DNA of 64,000 bases from Chiridota heheva (lineage: Eukaryota; Echinodermata; Holothuroidea; Apodida; Chiridotidae), in contig JAIGNY010001510.1 of the NCBI GenBank assembly GCA_020152595.1, forward strand, positions 676,501 to 740,500, in the 5' to 3' direction. Shown here piece by piece: positions 22,901 to 37,900 of this stretch (within the stretch, counting starts at the first letter, position 1; every line of letters begins with the position of its first letter). Below the pieces are notes generated by a model. The model did not search any database and was not told the origin of the DNA. It saw only the letters and a list, made by a program, of their open reading frames with translations. The translations under genes and the position numbers were made by a program.

Positions 22901-25900
22901 TATTTCAGTAAAAAGTTAAACATATATTTCATTGAAAAATTCATTAGCTTCATTTCAAAGGAGATGAAAATAAACCATTGGTTTCAATGTCACTTGTATC
23001 ATGAATCTTAGCTAAAAGCCATGTAACAAAAAAATATATAATATATTATGTTATATTATTATTATATTATTATTTATGGTTTTAAAGTATTTTAATTATC
23101 AACTAAAAGAAATTGATTTGATACTTGACAATCTTGTTATAGCCATCTTATTGTGAGTCTTTCTCATCTTTGAATATTTTGCTATTGATTTTACTGTGCT
23201 GTATGTGTATTAAATAAATAGTTGTATTCATAAATTTCTTTATCAATTTGAAGGTGATTCACTGATGATCAATTATCTAAAATGTCAGCATTTTGAATGT
23301 ATGTAAAGATATCAAAAAGTATGAAAGAGCAGAAAAGTTGAACTTTTTTTTTTTATACATTTTATTTATTGTTTTATATTTTGAAAATGGCATATTATTT
23401 ATTTTTCAAGTTTAGTATTTTTGACAAATTCTAAATGTGTGATGTATGAAGAGTAAGTCAACTTAAGATGTTTGTTCTTTAATTGATACATTTTTCAAAT
23501 CGATGAGAATGTGTTTTGCGCCTAGATACTGATTGAAGGCAGGGACAGATCCAGGATTTTAAGGAGGAAGGGAGGGGGCGGGGTGGGGATGTGTCAAAGC
23601 CTTGGTCATGTTGTGAAAATAGTCCTATATTCGATGGTGTGTGAGATTATGTTACATTGGTATAATATACATTGTTTAAAGGTTATGTAAATATAAGTAT
23701 ATTACATTGTAAGTATTACATAAGTATTTTACATTGTAATTATTACATAAGTATATTACATTGTTAAAAGTTAATACTCAAAGCTTGAAAATATATGGGT
23801 TTAGTGTTATAATTTTTAGTTGAGTAATTCCAAAAGGTGGATATCCCCCCACCCCCCACTGGATATGCCCTTGATTGAGGGTACTGCGAAGATCTAGAAC
23901 ATTTTATTCAGATGGTTACTCGACTTCAGGTACAACTGTGGAACATGATAAAGAAACTATTATGTCCTTTTACTGAGCAGTGAGCATATTAAAGAAATAT
24001 TCTCGTGAATTTTCATTTTTGGTGAGCATGCGAAGCATAATGCGAACCTATGTAATGGCGATTTCACCGTCTGGATGTCCGGCTGTCCACAGTTTTGCCT
24101 GAGATTTCTTTAGAAATGTTAAAGTTTTTTGGGAATTCCTGAAAAAAAATTAAAGTTTTTTCAGAGTTCTTCAGAAAAAGTTAAAAGTTTCTTCAGATAT
24201 TCTCATGGAAGGCTGGAATTTCCTTACTAAATGTTAGTTTTTCAGAGACTCTTAAGATAGGTTAAAGAATAGTTTCCTTAAAAAGTCTACAAACCATTTG
24301 ACATTTTCTTCGAAGATAACTGTAAGATGATATAATTTCCCAAAATTCTTCAGAGATCTTTAAGTGTCTCTCATAACACTGGAGGTTTGTGGAGGTTTAA
24401 TACCCTTAAACTTCTTTAAAATATTTGTGCACCAACGGCTGTATCAATTATTAAACTCCGCCTTTATTATTGTGGTCATTTGCCCAAAGTGCCACTAGTA
24501 TATGAAGTGACAAGACTTTTTTACTTAGTATGCCTAGTCACAGAGTGTGACAGGATGTGACTGCATATGGACAAAGGGAGGAATGTCATATTGGACATGG
24601 ATGGGGGCCATGAGGGATGTAGAATATAATATATACCATGTGGTATGCACCAAGCCATTTGCGTATAAGTTATTATATGGACATACTGACAGACTTTCAT
24701 ACATAGTGTGCTCAATCAGGGACTGATAGCTAGGACAAAACTTCTTATGGAGCTTATGCCATGTGGGACATGGGGTGGGACATGGGGTGGGACATGGGGT
24801 GGGATACCATGAAGAACAAGGTGGAATGCCATGTAGGATATATGGTGGAATGTCATGTCATGTAGGACATAGGGTGGAATGCCATGGGATGGGATGTCAT
24901 GTGGAACATGGGATGTCATGTGGGACATGGGGTGGGATGCCATGTGGGACATGGGTTGGAATGCCACAAATAACAGTGTGACATTGGTTGTGATGCCATG
25001 TGGAACAGGGTGGGATGCCATGAGGGACATAGGGTGGAATGCTATGGGATGGGATGTCATGTGGAACATGGGATGTCATGTGGAACATGGAATGTCATGT
25101 GGGACATGGGGTTGGATGCCATGTGGGACATGGGGGAATAACACAGAGTGTGACATTGGTTGGGATGCCATATGTGACATAGGGTAGTAGGTTTTGTGAG
25201 ACATAGGGTAGGAAGCCATGGGGACATGGGATGTGATGCCATGTGGGACATAATGTAGGATGGGAACATTTGGAACATGGTGGGATCCAATGTGGGACAT
25301 AAGGTGGGATGCCATGTGGGACATCAAGTGGGAAGCCACTAATGCCGAATATAAGGTGGGATGACATGGGGGACATAGAGAGGGATGTCATGTGGGACAC
25401 AGGGAGGGATACCATGTGGGACACAGGGAGGGATGCTATGTGGGACATAGGGAGGGATGCCATGTGGGACATATGGTTGGATTAATGTGGGACATATGAT
25501 AAGATCCATGTGGGACATAAGGTGAGATGCCATGTGGGGCATAGAGTGGGATGCCATGTAGGACATATGGTGGATGCCATGTGGAACATATGGTGGAATG
25601 CCATGTTGGACAAGGGATGCAATAGGATATCATATGGAGTGTGATGCCATTTGGGACATGGGATGGGATCTATGTGGGACAATGGGTGGGATACTATGTG
25701 GGTCATAGGATGGGATGCCATGTGGGACATGGTAGAATGCCTTGTGGAACATATGGTAGAATGCCATGTGGGATATATGGTAGAATGCCATGTAGGTGAT
25801 ATGGTGGAATGCCATGTGGGACAAGAGATGGGATGGGATGTGGGGTGGGATGCCATGTGGAACATGGGATGCCATGTGGGACTTAGTGTGAGATGCCATT

Positions 25901-28900
25901 TTTATAATTGGCCGAGTCATATAATATGGGTGTCAATTTGCATGGGCATGGGAACCATGAAGGTATTTACCATTCTAGTTATATATAACAGAGGACTATG
26001 AAAGAAACAAATTGGTATAACAATCATGTTGATATCTTTTTCCGTTTAGGAGATATTGCATTTCAAAGATTGCGCAATTGTGTTGAAAAGTGACTTCGCA
26101 GTGTTTATTCCTACATTGCTGGAAGCATTTTTAAAATTATTTATTGAGATGGCTATAGACAGTTTTAAACCGAGTTTAGCCGAATGTGATTTCTTCAGTA
26201 CTTTGACCAATCAAATGCTGGGGGAACTTTTCCTTTGTTTCCCAACCAATCAGGTGCAGGTTTGAGGGAAAAAATTGTAAGCAGCAATACGTGCACATAT
26301 TTCCTTCATATATAACGCACGTATCATACGTGCGCTTGAAAACATTTTGCATACGCTTGGTCCCATACCGTGCATGAATTGTACAGATGGCCAAGATTCC
26401 TCCAGTATGTTATTGGTCAATAGGAATCCTCCAGTATACGATGGGCCCATTATGGACACGTGAATCTCGGCCATGTGACATTATTTAAATTAGTTATTCG
26501 GGAATTGCGATTCAGATTTGAAAAGGTCTATAATATACACTCTACAAGAATGTACTTTGTCCATCTGCCCATGAACTTTACACTCAGATGTACTGTAAAA
26601 AAAAATACTTTTCTTTTTTTTCTTTTTTCATAGAAATACATAAGAATTGTCTTGGATCTGCCTTTATGACATCACATTTTACACTGTGAGGTCACTTTTC
26701 AACACATTCCCACAATCATTGAAATGCAATAACTCCTAAACGGAAAAAAAAGATTGATTTTTACACCAAACTGGTTCTTTCATAGTCGTCTATCATGCAT
26801 ATGGAAATGAAAATTTATAGGATATTCCTGTAACACCTACAAAATTTCACAAGCTGTGAAACAATCAATTTTTAACCAATTTGGGTTTAATTTTTTGCTA
26901 TTTGTATAGTATTAAATGGATTTGTAGGCAGTGTAGCTAATCCTCTCCCAGATAAAATATTGTAATGATGATAAATCTTTGGAAATTAATTCAAATGAAA
27001 CTCACTTTCCTTATCTTTTCAGATGTGAGGTTCCATGGGGATGGACTCTGGCTAATTTTTTGCTATTCAGAAAGGTATCTATTATTGAGTGTTACATATG
27101 TTTATATCAGTAAATATTGTTTGACTTTGTGCTACATGTGTCACTGCAAGACTAACTTAACCCTTGGAATCCCATGAGGTTCAAAACGGGACTAATTCTT
27201 CAGAACTTTATTTTTTTTCAAAATTAATTTTCACAACTTTTAATTTGTTTTCTATCACTTCAAGTTTGGTTTATATAAATGCTAAGACAATAAACTATTC
27301 ATAAAAAGTCAAAATAAAGAAAATATCAACATAAATATGCACATTTTAGGCAAAATTAGGCCAATTTTTTTGAGCATGTGTTTTTTCTTGCGAATAATGA
27401 AAATGGAGGATTGTTTTTACATCTTTAGATTGTTATACCAGTGAATTTTTTTTTTTTTTTTTCAAAACAGCAAAAACAATGTTGTAATTTTTGAAAAACA
27501 AAGATAATTCTGTATTCGAACCCGGCCATTCATGAATCACTAACCGCTATACTACATTGTGTGTGTTTAAGTGTGTGGAGTTGTTTTGATATGTCTTTTT
27601 GAATAAAATCTTTTTTCCAAACAAAACTATGTCAAGCCTTATGACGGTGTTTTTTGCATACGGCAGTTGTATTCCAATCAGGAGTTACAATTTTCTTTTT
27701 TAAATTAATCTCGAAAAGGTTAAAAATCATTCAAATTTACACCAAATTTTGCCCAAAAATGATATTGATGATAGGGACAGTCACAATTCGACCAGAATTG
27801 GATGCATTGGTGTCTTTGACAGATATTCACGGCTTGTCTGGAAGTATGGCAAGTAAGTTTTTTGAAAAATTGAAGAAATTATTTTTTGAAATTTGACTGA
27901 AATTTTTCTGTTTACCCATTTTCAAGCAAGTTTTGCTAAAAATGTCTCATTATAGCCCTCATCAAAATGTTAGATTTATTGAAAAAACTATTTGAGCTCT
28001 TTCAATTGATACCAGGATCACTGTGATGCATTGGGCCCATTTGACAAAGCAAAATAATTTTTTGAAACGTGCATATTCATGCAGGTGTGTCACAACTGTG
28101 TGGGTAACCAAGGGTTAAAGCATAGGTTCCACAAGGACATAAAAGGGAACCCCCACCCCCCCCCTTCTTCCTCCTCGCTTCAAAATTCTGGGTTTTCTAT
28201 CCTGGCAAATTCCTTGGATTCACACTGAAAACAAGTCAAAGTTAAGTTAAATGTGCTTCCCCTTGCATGGGCCTAAAAAGTGTTAAAATAAAAAAAAACT
28301 TAGCCTGAAATTGAAGCATTTTGAATGTTTTCATCACTTTGTCCTTGTACTTCAATTAAAGATCTAGTGGTTATTATGTGTTGAGAATTTAAGTCTATTT
28401 TCAGTTATATTTTAATACACCTGTTTGTGTGCCTTTTCTGCAGGTGTATATGTTTCTGTGGAAATATGCTTTTCTTTTAGAGTTCATAAAAAGAAAAAGT
28501 GTACATGTAAGAATGATATTAATGAAACAACTTTTGTCAATGTTTATGCATTATTTTTTAGACATTTGCTAATGCACAAAGGCTGTGATTAAAGAAATGT
28601 TTCCATGGATTTTCATTTTTTTCTTATATGATAGAGAAAATTTGTAGAAACAAAGTGATTAAAAATTATGTTAATATCTTATTTCATTTAGAAGTTATAA
28701 CAATGTAAAGAGTCGAAAAATGTTCTTAAAAACACCTCGTACAGTATATTTCCTTCAGCTTGGTGATGTCATCAAGGCAATTCAGCACAGTTCTTATACA
28801 TTTAATCACACTTCTTTTACATTTAATCACACTTTTTTACATTATCGAACAACATTTTTGGTTCATTATAGAGATAGAGTGAAATATATAATTAACAAAA

Positions 28901-31900
28901 ACCTTTTTTTTTTCTTTGTGTACATCACATTTACAAAGATCAAAAATCCAAATTCATTTTTAAAGAAATACAAAAGATGTTTTGTGAAATTGCCTCTATG
29001 ACATCACAAATGTTGCCAATCAGTCACTTTTGTCCAAATTCAAAAATAACTTTGAAATTTTGTAACTTCTAAATGGAATAAGATATCAACATATTTTTTC
29101 AACAACTTTGTTTAAAAAAAAATTATCTTTGAAAAAATAAAAAATGAAAATCCATGGGAATATTCCTTTAAGGCTTCAACACATCAAACATTGGATTGTA
29201 GAGAGACTGTACAGTTTGGTCACTTACCAACTGCCACCACAGTTTAAGCAATAGTCCTCAAAAATTGTATTTTCATGTAAAAACTGAATTGGTTAATAAT
29301 ACTACTTTGATGTCTTATTTATTAGTGAGTGGGTGGAAAAGAAGCCAGTGCAGTATATATATATTTGCAAATTTAAGACCATGTTCTATTAACTTTTATG
29401 ATAATTTGTTATGTATTTTATTTAGTGTGCAGAGTACATGAGCAGATGGTCCAAACATGTTCTTTGTAAAGTGCATCCCATATCAATAATGAAATATTTC
29501 CAAAAAAATATTTGCCAATGATTTAGAAAAAAAAAGCAAATAATTTTTAATTTGTCTTGAATCTGCAAGTATGACATCACACTGTACACTGCACCGGTTA
29601 CTTTTCAACTCACTGAGAAATCATATAAATTTATGCAAAAATGGAGTAAGATATCAACATGATTTTTTTCACCAATTTGTTTCTATAATAGTCCTCTACA
29701 ATATGAATGTTCTGTTGGTGTTCAGTGATCTATTTGAATCTGATTTTTTCTTCAATTTCCAGGTGAGGGGCATACTTGGCCTGGATCGCTGCATGCTGCT
29801 GTTCTCTACGGGGGCGCCACTCTCAAAAGAAATTCAGGAGTACTTCTTAAGCCTTGACATTCCTATCTATGATGTATATGGGATGAGTGAAAGCACCGGT
29901 AAGTCGCCTGCTATATGATCTGCTAACTTAAAGGGATACAAGACTGAAAAGTGAGGCGCAATTTTCTAGGGACTCAAAACCTATTTATCATCAATATTTC
30001 CACCAGGTAGTTATCTAAGATACATAAAGTAACATTTTATCACAATAGCTGGCAGAACAGGTGCTGAATACTTAAAAATTCACCCAAAAAGATGTCCTTA
30101 TTTATAAGTCTAGTTCACCTTTAAACGTTTTTCCCTTGTTTTATGACAAGTGACTGAGAGGTTCAAGACATCAAGCAATTGCATGTGTTATATAAACGGT
30201 AAGGATTGCACTCACTCCTACCTCCTTATTGGCTCCCCCCAACCCCTCTGCAACAATTGCAATTGCACCCTGGCAGTCTATCACGTTCCCCTTGCTTTCC
30301 CCCTGTACAACCTTCCCAGAGCTTCCCTCGCCCCCACAACTACATAGCCGAGCTCTTCTATAAAAACTCTCCGCATAAAATGATCTCCTTCCTTCGTCAT
30401 GCTTCCCTATACAACCATATTTAGTCCTCTTCTCCCACCCACCTCTCTCTACTTTTTCTTCACCCATGCACCCTCTCTTGATCCCAGCTTTCTGGCATTT
30501 ATAGTTCTTGTATTTCTCTCAATCTTCCCCTGTTTTTTTCCCTTCCTACCTCTGGAATGATTTAATCTTTCAGGCACAATTTGACCCTCGCTGTTGTGGT
30601 GCCCTTAAGCCCTCATCAAACAAACAAACAAACATAAGGATTGCGATTAACTCAGAATTTAGAGTTGCAATTGGGATTACATTTTTTAAATGAAAGAAAT
30701 TGGATTTTAATTATGAATACTTTCCATGTAGAAGCAAAGTAATCGACTGTGGTCAAGGAATCCATTCTGTTGCAGGTCCTCCTACAATGACTCATCCAAC
30801 GAACTAAATATCTTGTACAATTTCCAGTCAAGGAAAGAACTGGCCACTGTTTGTGTACATAACACATCTCATCAAGAATCAATGAATTTTGGGCGCTAGT
30901 CATTTTCATTTAACAGATACACGTAAAATCGGACCTGTCATATAAGCAATATTAAAGATGATATGAAAACAAAAATGCTAGAAGTGAAAGAGAAGAAATG
31001 GAAATGCTGGATACGATCACATATCTACAATTCCTAGAATGAAAAAATGACCTAGAGGTCAATTATCACATTACCATAGAGATAAACATAAATTGCATAT
31101 ATACTTTCGATTGATTTTGATTGCGTCTGATTTATGCAACTACTGACTAGTTAATTAATTACAGGCGATGAATTGACGATATTAGTATGTATCAGATTTG
31201 CTGGTGATGTTGCAAGCAATTTTCTTCTTTAAATTGATCAAACTTGGAGAAATGGTGAAAGAAATTAACACATTGTTTTACCTCTTTATGTGATAATTTC
31301 TTACCATGAATATTACTTAGAAGTGAAGGGGGGTGCAGTATTCTATCTTTTCCTTTCTTTCTCACAGAATACAATTTCAAACTTTGTTTTGCTCATTGAA
31401 TGAAAGTTATATCATTTTGTGTTTGGATTTACATTTAATATATTCTGAATTTTTGCAGGACCACATACAGTCAATTTAAAGAACAATTTTAGGCTTGGAA
31501 GTGTTGGCAAAACCTTGTGGGGTGCACAGACAAAGGTCATGGACCCAGATGCTGATGGCATAGGAGAGGTAAGGTGGTCTATGTGAATTGAATGTGAAAA
31601 ATGAAAAATTGTTATTTTTTCAGAAATAACTTTTCGTCAATTTGTCATTTAACTTTAAAGAAGAAACATGATTTATACACGTCATATGCAGCTCAGATGG
31701 GTATTCAAGGTATTCACTGAATACCTACTTTTAAGGGGTTTTTTTCACCTCTATATAGTTTAAGTATGTTTGAGAATAAGAATACTCAAGTATATATGTA
31801 TGTATGTGTATGTTGTACAATTAATTGGCGCTCGTGCATTTTTACTCTCGAAGTAATCATATTCAGAAATAAATACCATCAATTCAAGATTGACACTAGA

Positions 31901-34900
31901 ACTCGCTATGAATACGTACATCTTTTACATGGGTTGCTCCCTGGCTGAACTAGTCCCGCTAGTTTTGTAATGGAGGTATTCAAAATCAGAATTGCTTACC
32001 TACAGTAGCTTAGTGTTTTTTAGAGGCATTTTAACCTCATCCCATAGTAGGCACTGATCAATTTGAAAGTTAAATAAGGGAAAATAGAATTCTGAATTTT
32101 GGAAAACATGCTCATATAGTTGCCAAAATCGACATGAAGAGAGTTACTTACTAGCCTGAAGTCCAGATCGTCTATGATAGGCCTAATGCAGAGCCATAAT
32201 TTAGAGGAAGGGGAGGGGGGGGGGGGGGGGTGAATACCAACATAGTTCCCCTCCCAGCCGCCCCTGTTATCACTTGAATTCATAGCATGACTTTAGGAAT
32301 GTCCCAGCCTGAAACTTGTAAGTTGGCAATTCATTCTTTGCATCAATGAAGAATAAAACATACAGAGACTGAAAAACTGCACTATTTTCATGTTAGTTTT
32401 ATACAGTCAAGCAGCTAGTGAGATTTTGTTCAGAATAGTAATGAAACATATTTCACAAGTAAATATTAAAGTAAAAAACAAAGCAAAACAATTGCTTTTG
32501 ATAACTCACAAAGTTCAAACTTTACATACAGAACTGTTAGTTCTGTATGTGATCAGTTTCTCATAAAAGAAGGTGCAAGATTTTTGTTTTCTCAGACAAA
32601 GACTTTTTTCATAATGTTCTGAATCTGGAGGTATTCACGATGCTACACCTATTATAAATTATGCAAATATTAAATTAGCTTGTAGTGGTTTTAATCATGG
32701 ATGTGTCATGCCCCCTTCCACTCCCCCAAGGTACAAATAAATGTATGTAAAAATCTTAGTCTCGGTTTGACGAAAAGTTATAATGCAGACCGTAAAGATT
32801 AAAATAAAGGTAGGTTTAGAGGTAGGCAAGTGTTTAGTTGATATTCATATTTTTGGTGAGCATGCGAAGCATAATGCAAACCTATGTAATGATGATTTCT
32901 TTCAGCTGGCCATCGACAGATTTTTGTAAGAATTCCTTAGAAATGTTATAAGTTTTTTGAGAATATCTCCGAAAATGTTAAAAGTTTCTTCAGAATTTCT
33001 CAGAAAGTGTTCAAGTTTCTTGAGATATCCTCAGAGAAGGCTCGAATTTCCTTAAAAATGTTAGCTTTTCAGATACAGGTTAAAGACTAATTTCCATAAA
33101 AATCTCCTATCTTTTGATATTTTCTTAGAAGATAACTGTGAGATGATAAACTTTTCTAATCTTCAGAGATCCTTAAGTGTCTCCCATAACACTTGAGCTT
33201 TAAAATTCTTTAAAATATTTTTGCATCAACGGTTGTATCAGGCATGATTATTAAACTCCACCTTTATTATTGTGTTCATTTGCATATAGTTGCTACAGTT
33301 TATGAACTGACAAGACTTTTAAACTAAGTATGCTCAGTCAGGGAGTGTGACAGGATGTGACTGCATATAAACATAGGGAGGGATGCCATGTGGGACATGG
33401 GTGTCAGCCACATGAGATATAAGTATTGTATATCAACCAGGCATGGTTATTTGACTCCCGTCTTTATCTTCTTATTCAACAGTTCATTTGCATAAGTTTA
33501 TGAAATGACAGACTTTCATACTTAGTATGCTCAATCAGGGACTGTGATAGCTTAGGATGAGACTGCTTATGGAGCCTATGGATATAGGGTAGGATGCCAT
33601 GTGGGATATCAGATGGGATGCTATGTGGAATATGTGGTGGGACATGTGGTGGGATGCCACATGCGACATAAGGTGGGATGTTATTTGGGAAATCAGATGG
33701 GATGTCATGTGGGACATTGAGTGGGAGCCATGTGAGATATAGGGTGGGATCTCATGTGTGAAATAAGGTAGGAGGTCATGTGGGACATGGGATGTGATGC
33801 CATGTAGGACATAAAGTGGGTTGTCATTGAGATATGGGAGATACCATATGGGAGATATAGTGTGATCCAATGTAGGACACAAGGTGGTTTGCCATGTGGG
33901 ACATCAGGTGAGAAGCCCGATGCAGGACATTAGGTGGGATGCCATAGGGGACATAGGAAGGGATGCCATGTGAGACATAATAGGGAGGGTTGTCATGTGG
34001 GATATAGGGTGGGATGCCACATGTGACACAGGGTGGGAAACCACATGTGACATAGGATGGGAAACCACATGTGATATAGGGTGGGATGCTATATGGGACA
34101 TCGGATGGGGTACCATGTGGGATATCGAACGGCATATCATGTGGGACATAGGGTTAGAGCCATGTGATACATAGGGTGGGGTGACAAGAGTGGGACACCA
34201 CATGTGACATAGGGTGGAATGCCATGTGTGAAATAGAGTACGAGGCCATGTGGGACATGCCATGTAAGACATAAAGTGGGATGTCATTGGGACATGGGGA
34301 GGGATACCATGTGGGACATATGGTGGGATCCAATGTGGGACATATGGTGGGATCCAATGTGGGACATACAGTGGTGGTATGCCATGTGGGACATCAGGTG
34401 AGAAACCAGGTGTGAATGTCCTGATGCAGGACATTAGGTGGGATGCTATCGGGGACATATGGAGGGATGCCATGTGAGACATAGGGAGCGATGTCATGTG
34501 GAACATATTGTGGAATGCCATGTGGGACATATGGGGGGAATGCCATGTGGGACAGGGGATGCTATGTGATGTAAAAGCCAGATAACATGTGGGACATGGC
34601 ATGCCATGCACCACATGGGATGCCATTTGGGACATGGAATTATATGAGGGACAGGATGCCATGTGGGACAGGATGCCATGTGGGACATAGGATGCCATGT
34701 GGGACATAGTGTGAGATTTCATTTTTATAATTGGGTGGGTCATATGATATGAGTGTCAATTTGCATGGGCATGCGAACCATGACGGTATTTGCAGTTTTA
34801 GTTCTATATTGAATTTCTGTTTACCCCTTTTAAAAAAGGACACTTATAAGTATTAGGGAACTTTAGGAAAGTGAAAATGGGTATAGGGTGTTTTATTGCA

Positions 34901-37900
34901 GCGAATTATAATTGGACCAAAGCAAATTAATCATGAAAAATACAAAACGCTGACGATTGCAGAGGAGTTTATTTCAATGAGGGTTTTATTCATCATATAT
35001 TTTTATGTTATTTATTAAAAATGCATAAAAGTGAGTCTGCTTTTTTATTTTCTCACCATCAGGTGTGCTATTTTGGGCGTCATGTGTTCATGGGTTACTT
35101 GAATGAACCAATGAAAACGAAGGAGGCCATTGATGAGGATGGTTGGCTGCACTCTGGGGATCTGGGGTACCAAGACAAGGATGGGTTCGTCTTTATCACT
35201 GGCAGAATAAAAGGTACATTGACTTTTCTCACCCTTGAGGTGCTATCAGTGCCATTCTTAAAGGATTAGTTCAGTGGTCAAGCAAGTATGCAAAAGAGGA
35301 AAGAGGAATTCAATAGGAACAAAATGATGAAGAAAGCATTCAAAAATCTCTTTTTTAGGTGCTATCACTGCCATTCTTAAAGGATTAGTTCAGTGGCCAA
35401 GTAGGTATGTGAAAGAAGAATTCAATAGAAACAAAATGATAAAGAAAGCATTCAAAAATCTCTTTCCGTTAAGGAGATATTTAAGTTTAAAGTTTCATAT
35501 CGTTTGTGTAGAAATCAGACTAGTTTTGATGTCATAGCCTCAGATTCCCCTAAGTCTTTATGTGATCTATCATATTTCGTCCTGCAATTTTGTGGCTTAA
35601 AAACCATTGCATATGTCAGGAGAGTAGTAAAACAGAATCTATTAGGAGGGGTAATTATAATTTACCATCTCAAGAAAGTTTAAGGAAAAATAATACAAAT
35701 ATTAAAAAGTTAAGAATGTGATGCTGACTGTGCCAACCGTTCATAATAGCTTTTACACCAGTCATTTCTACACAAGTAAGACAGCTTTAAATTTAATATC
35801 ATCTTAACAGAATAGGATTTTGTAATGCTTTCTTCACCATTTTGTTTACTTCATAGTCCTCTTTCATATAAGATGGACTTGTTTGACCAATGAGCTACTC
35901 CTTTAACACAATCTTAATGAAACACTCCACGCCTTGATTTTTGCAAATTTGTATGAATTTTAATCAAAGGGATCTTATCCTGTGCTTGACAATTAAGAGC
36001 ATTAAAGGGACATATTCATAACTACAAACTTTTTGGATCTGCCATCATAAATTAGTAGCAAGAAGTATTAATAACTCTCAAATAATTGACCCTTTTGAGG
36101 TCAAAGTTTATCTAAACTGTTCATGTCAGAGAGACTTTCTGTACCATCTTCCCCCAAAACCCACGGGACTCCCAAACGAATAAGAAACTCCACAACACCC
36201 AGCCCACCAGTCCAGCCAAACCCACTATTCACAATCTCTCTCATAAAGACAATGCCCATATTACCCACATTCATTTTGGCCACACCCATCTCCTTAGCGA
36301 ATGCCCCCTGTACAACCCCCAGAGCCTCCTTCACTCCTTACAATGCCATTGCCGAGCTCTTCCAAAGAAAATGTCTCCTTTCTTCATCATACATCCCTCT
36401 ACAACTACATTAAGTCTGCCTTTCTGCCCCCTTCAAGGGGTTTAGCGAGCCATACAGCTGTGTTTTGTACGGCAAATTTCACCAAATCACGACTGAATTT
36501 ATAGGCACAGCTTCATCTATTCATAACTGATATGAGAGCCGTGCACGACTGAAAGCAGATTATGATATAAAATTCTTCTGAATTACGGAAATTTTGCCAA
36601 AATGATTATCATGCAACCGTAAAGTTGTTCTGTCATTCACTTGTTGTAATGACCTTTGCTCGCCTGCTCACGATTTCTCTTTTTTGTAGAGAAAACATTT
36701 ACCAATCAGGTATGCGAATAGATATATGATAATATAATTTTGGTAGGGTGTAAATTCCATGTAATAAAAAAAACAAAGAGTTAATAAGCTAATACTTGTG
36801 AAATCTTTTGAAATTAAATTCTACAAAACAAGACAACAAAAGTAAGAGTCAATAAATTGTAACCTGTAAATTTGTCAATTTTATGTGAATAACACGCAAA
36901 GAAGTTGAATAGTTTTGTTTATATGCTAAAATCTAAATAAGGTGAAATATGTTAGGCTTCTGATAACAACAGAAATACCAGTAAAAAATAACAAATGTCA
37001 GTAAACCCTACAGAACCAAGTTCAATAGTTCTTTACTCTTACAAAGCTTGCTTGAGCATTAAGTTTATTAATCAAAAGATTTTTACTTAGATTTCATGTA
37101 TATTATTGTACATATTAACATGTTCTTACAAGCCAATCCTGACCCCTTAAATTGATAAAGTTCCCAGAGTTTTTAGGACCTCGCCCCTTGGAGCATCAAC
37201 AAATTGGTGCACACCTAGAAATTCTGAATTCACACCCATTTCTCCAATTTCTAGATGAAACACTGCCCCCCTTTCACCCGCCACTTCCACTTCTTTCCCC
37301 TCCTATTGCATTTCCTCTTATGATCCTAGCATCGTATATTTTAACGCTCAACCTTTTCTCAGATAATTCTCCTTGCTTTTTTTCTAGCTCTCGAGCACAA
37401 TTCGACCTTTACTGTTGTGGTGCTGTTAATCTTCACCAAACAAACACACTGTACCATTGCATACAAGAGAAGCATTTAATTATTTCAAGAACTCGAGAAT
37501 AGTGCCCCAGAATATTGAACGGTTTTAATGTCCCCCCCCCTCCCTTCCTAGCACAGCTCCCTGCAATCAGTAGAACATTTAAAGGACTGTTGGCATGGTA
37601 TATATTTTATGGGTAAATATTCCATGTTCACATGATTCCATTGAAAAACATTTACACATAATCTTCTTTTTTGCTAAATTGTTTTATTTTTTGCATTTGC
37701 AGAATTAATCATCACAGCCGGGGGTGAGAACATTCCTCCGGTTCTCATTGAAGATGAAGTCAAGCAACAAACACCACTTATAAGTAACTGCATGTTGATT
37801 GGAGACAAGAAAAAGTACCTTGTGATGCTCATCACTCTTAAGGTGGGTTCAACTCTTTCATTTCTACCTTTTTTTGACTAGGATAGGAAGATTCATGTTT

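Larger units (their letters stand above)
23989..26832. mobile_element. Fold-back MITE family B, split by two nested insertions
   Basis: The left end ttaaagaaatattctcgtga is followed by the element at 24021-25980. The left arm then resumes at 25981 (gaggactatgaaagaaacaa) and runs to about 26112. A family E MITE (26153-26532) interrupts the centre. The right arm (about 26680-26832) is the inverse of the left: it carries aatgcaataactcctaaacg, the complement of the cgtttaggagatattgcatt block. It ends ggatattcctgt. Confidence 0.65.

Noticed and set aside
26965-27177. 70-codon frame over the 52-nt exon
   Set aside because: It is a shadow frame; the ACSBG-compatible frame is another one and is bounded by splice sites.
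33535-34743. Long minus-strand frames encoding PHGIPPYV-type repeats (also 24716-25920)
   Set aside because: The satellite unit is 24 bp, a multiple of three, so stop-free frames arise automatically; several frames on both strands are open.
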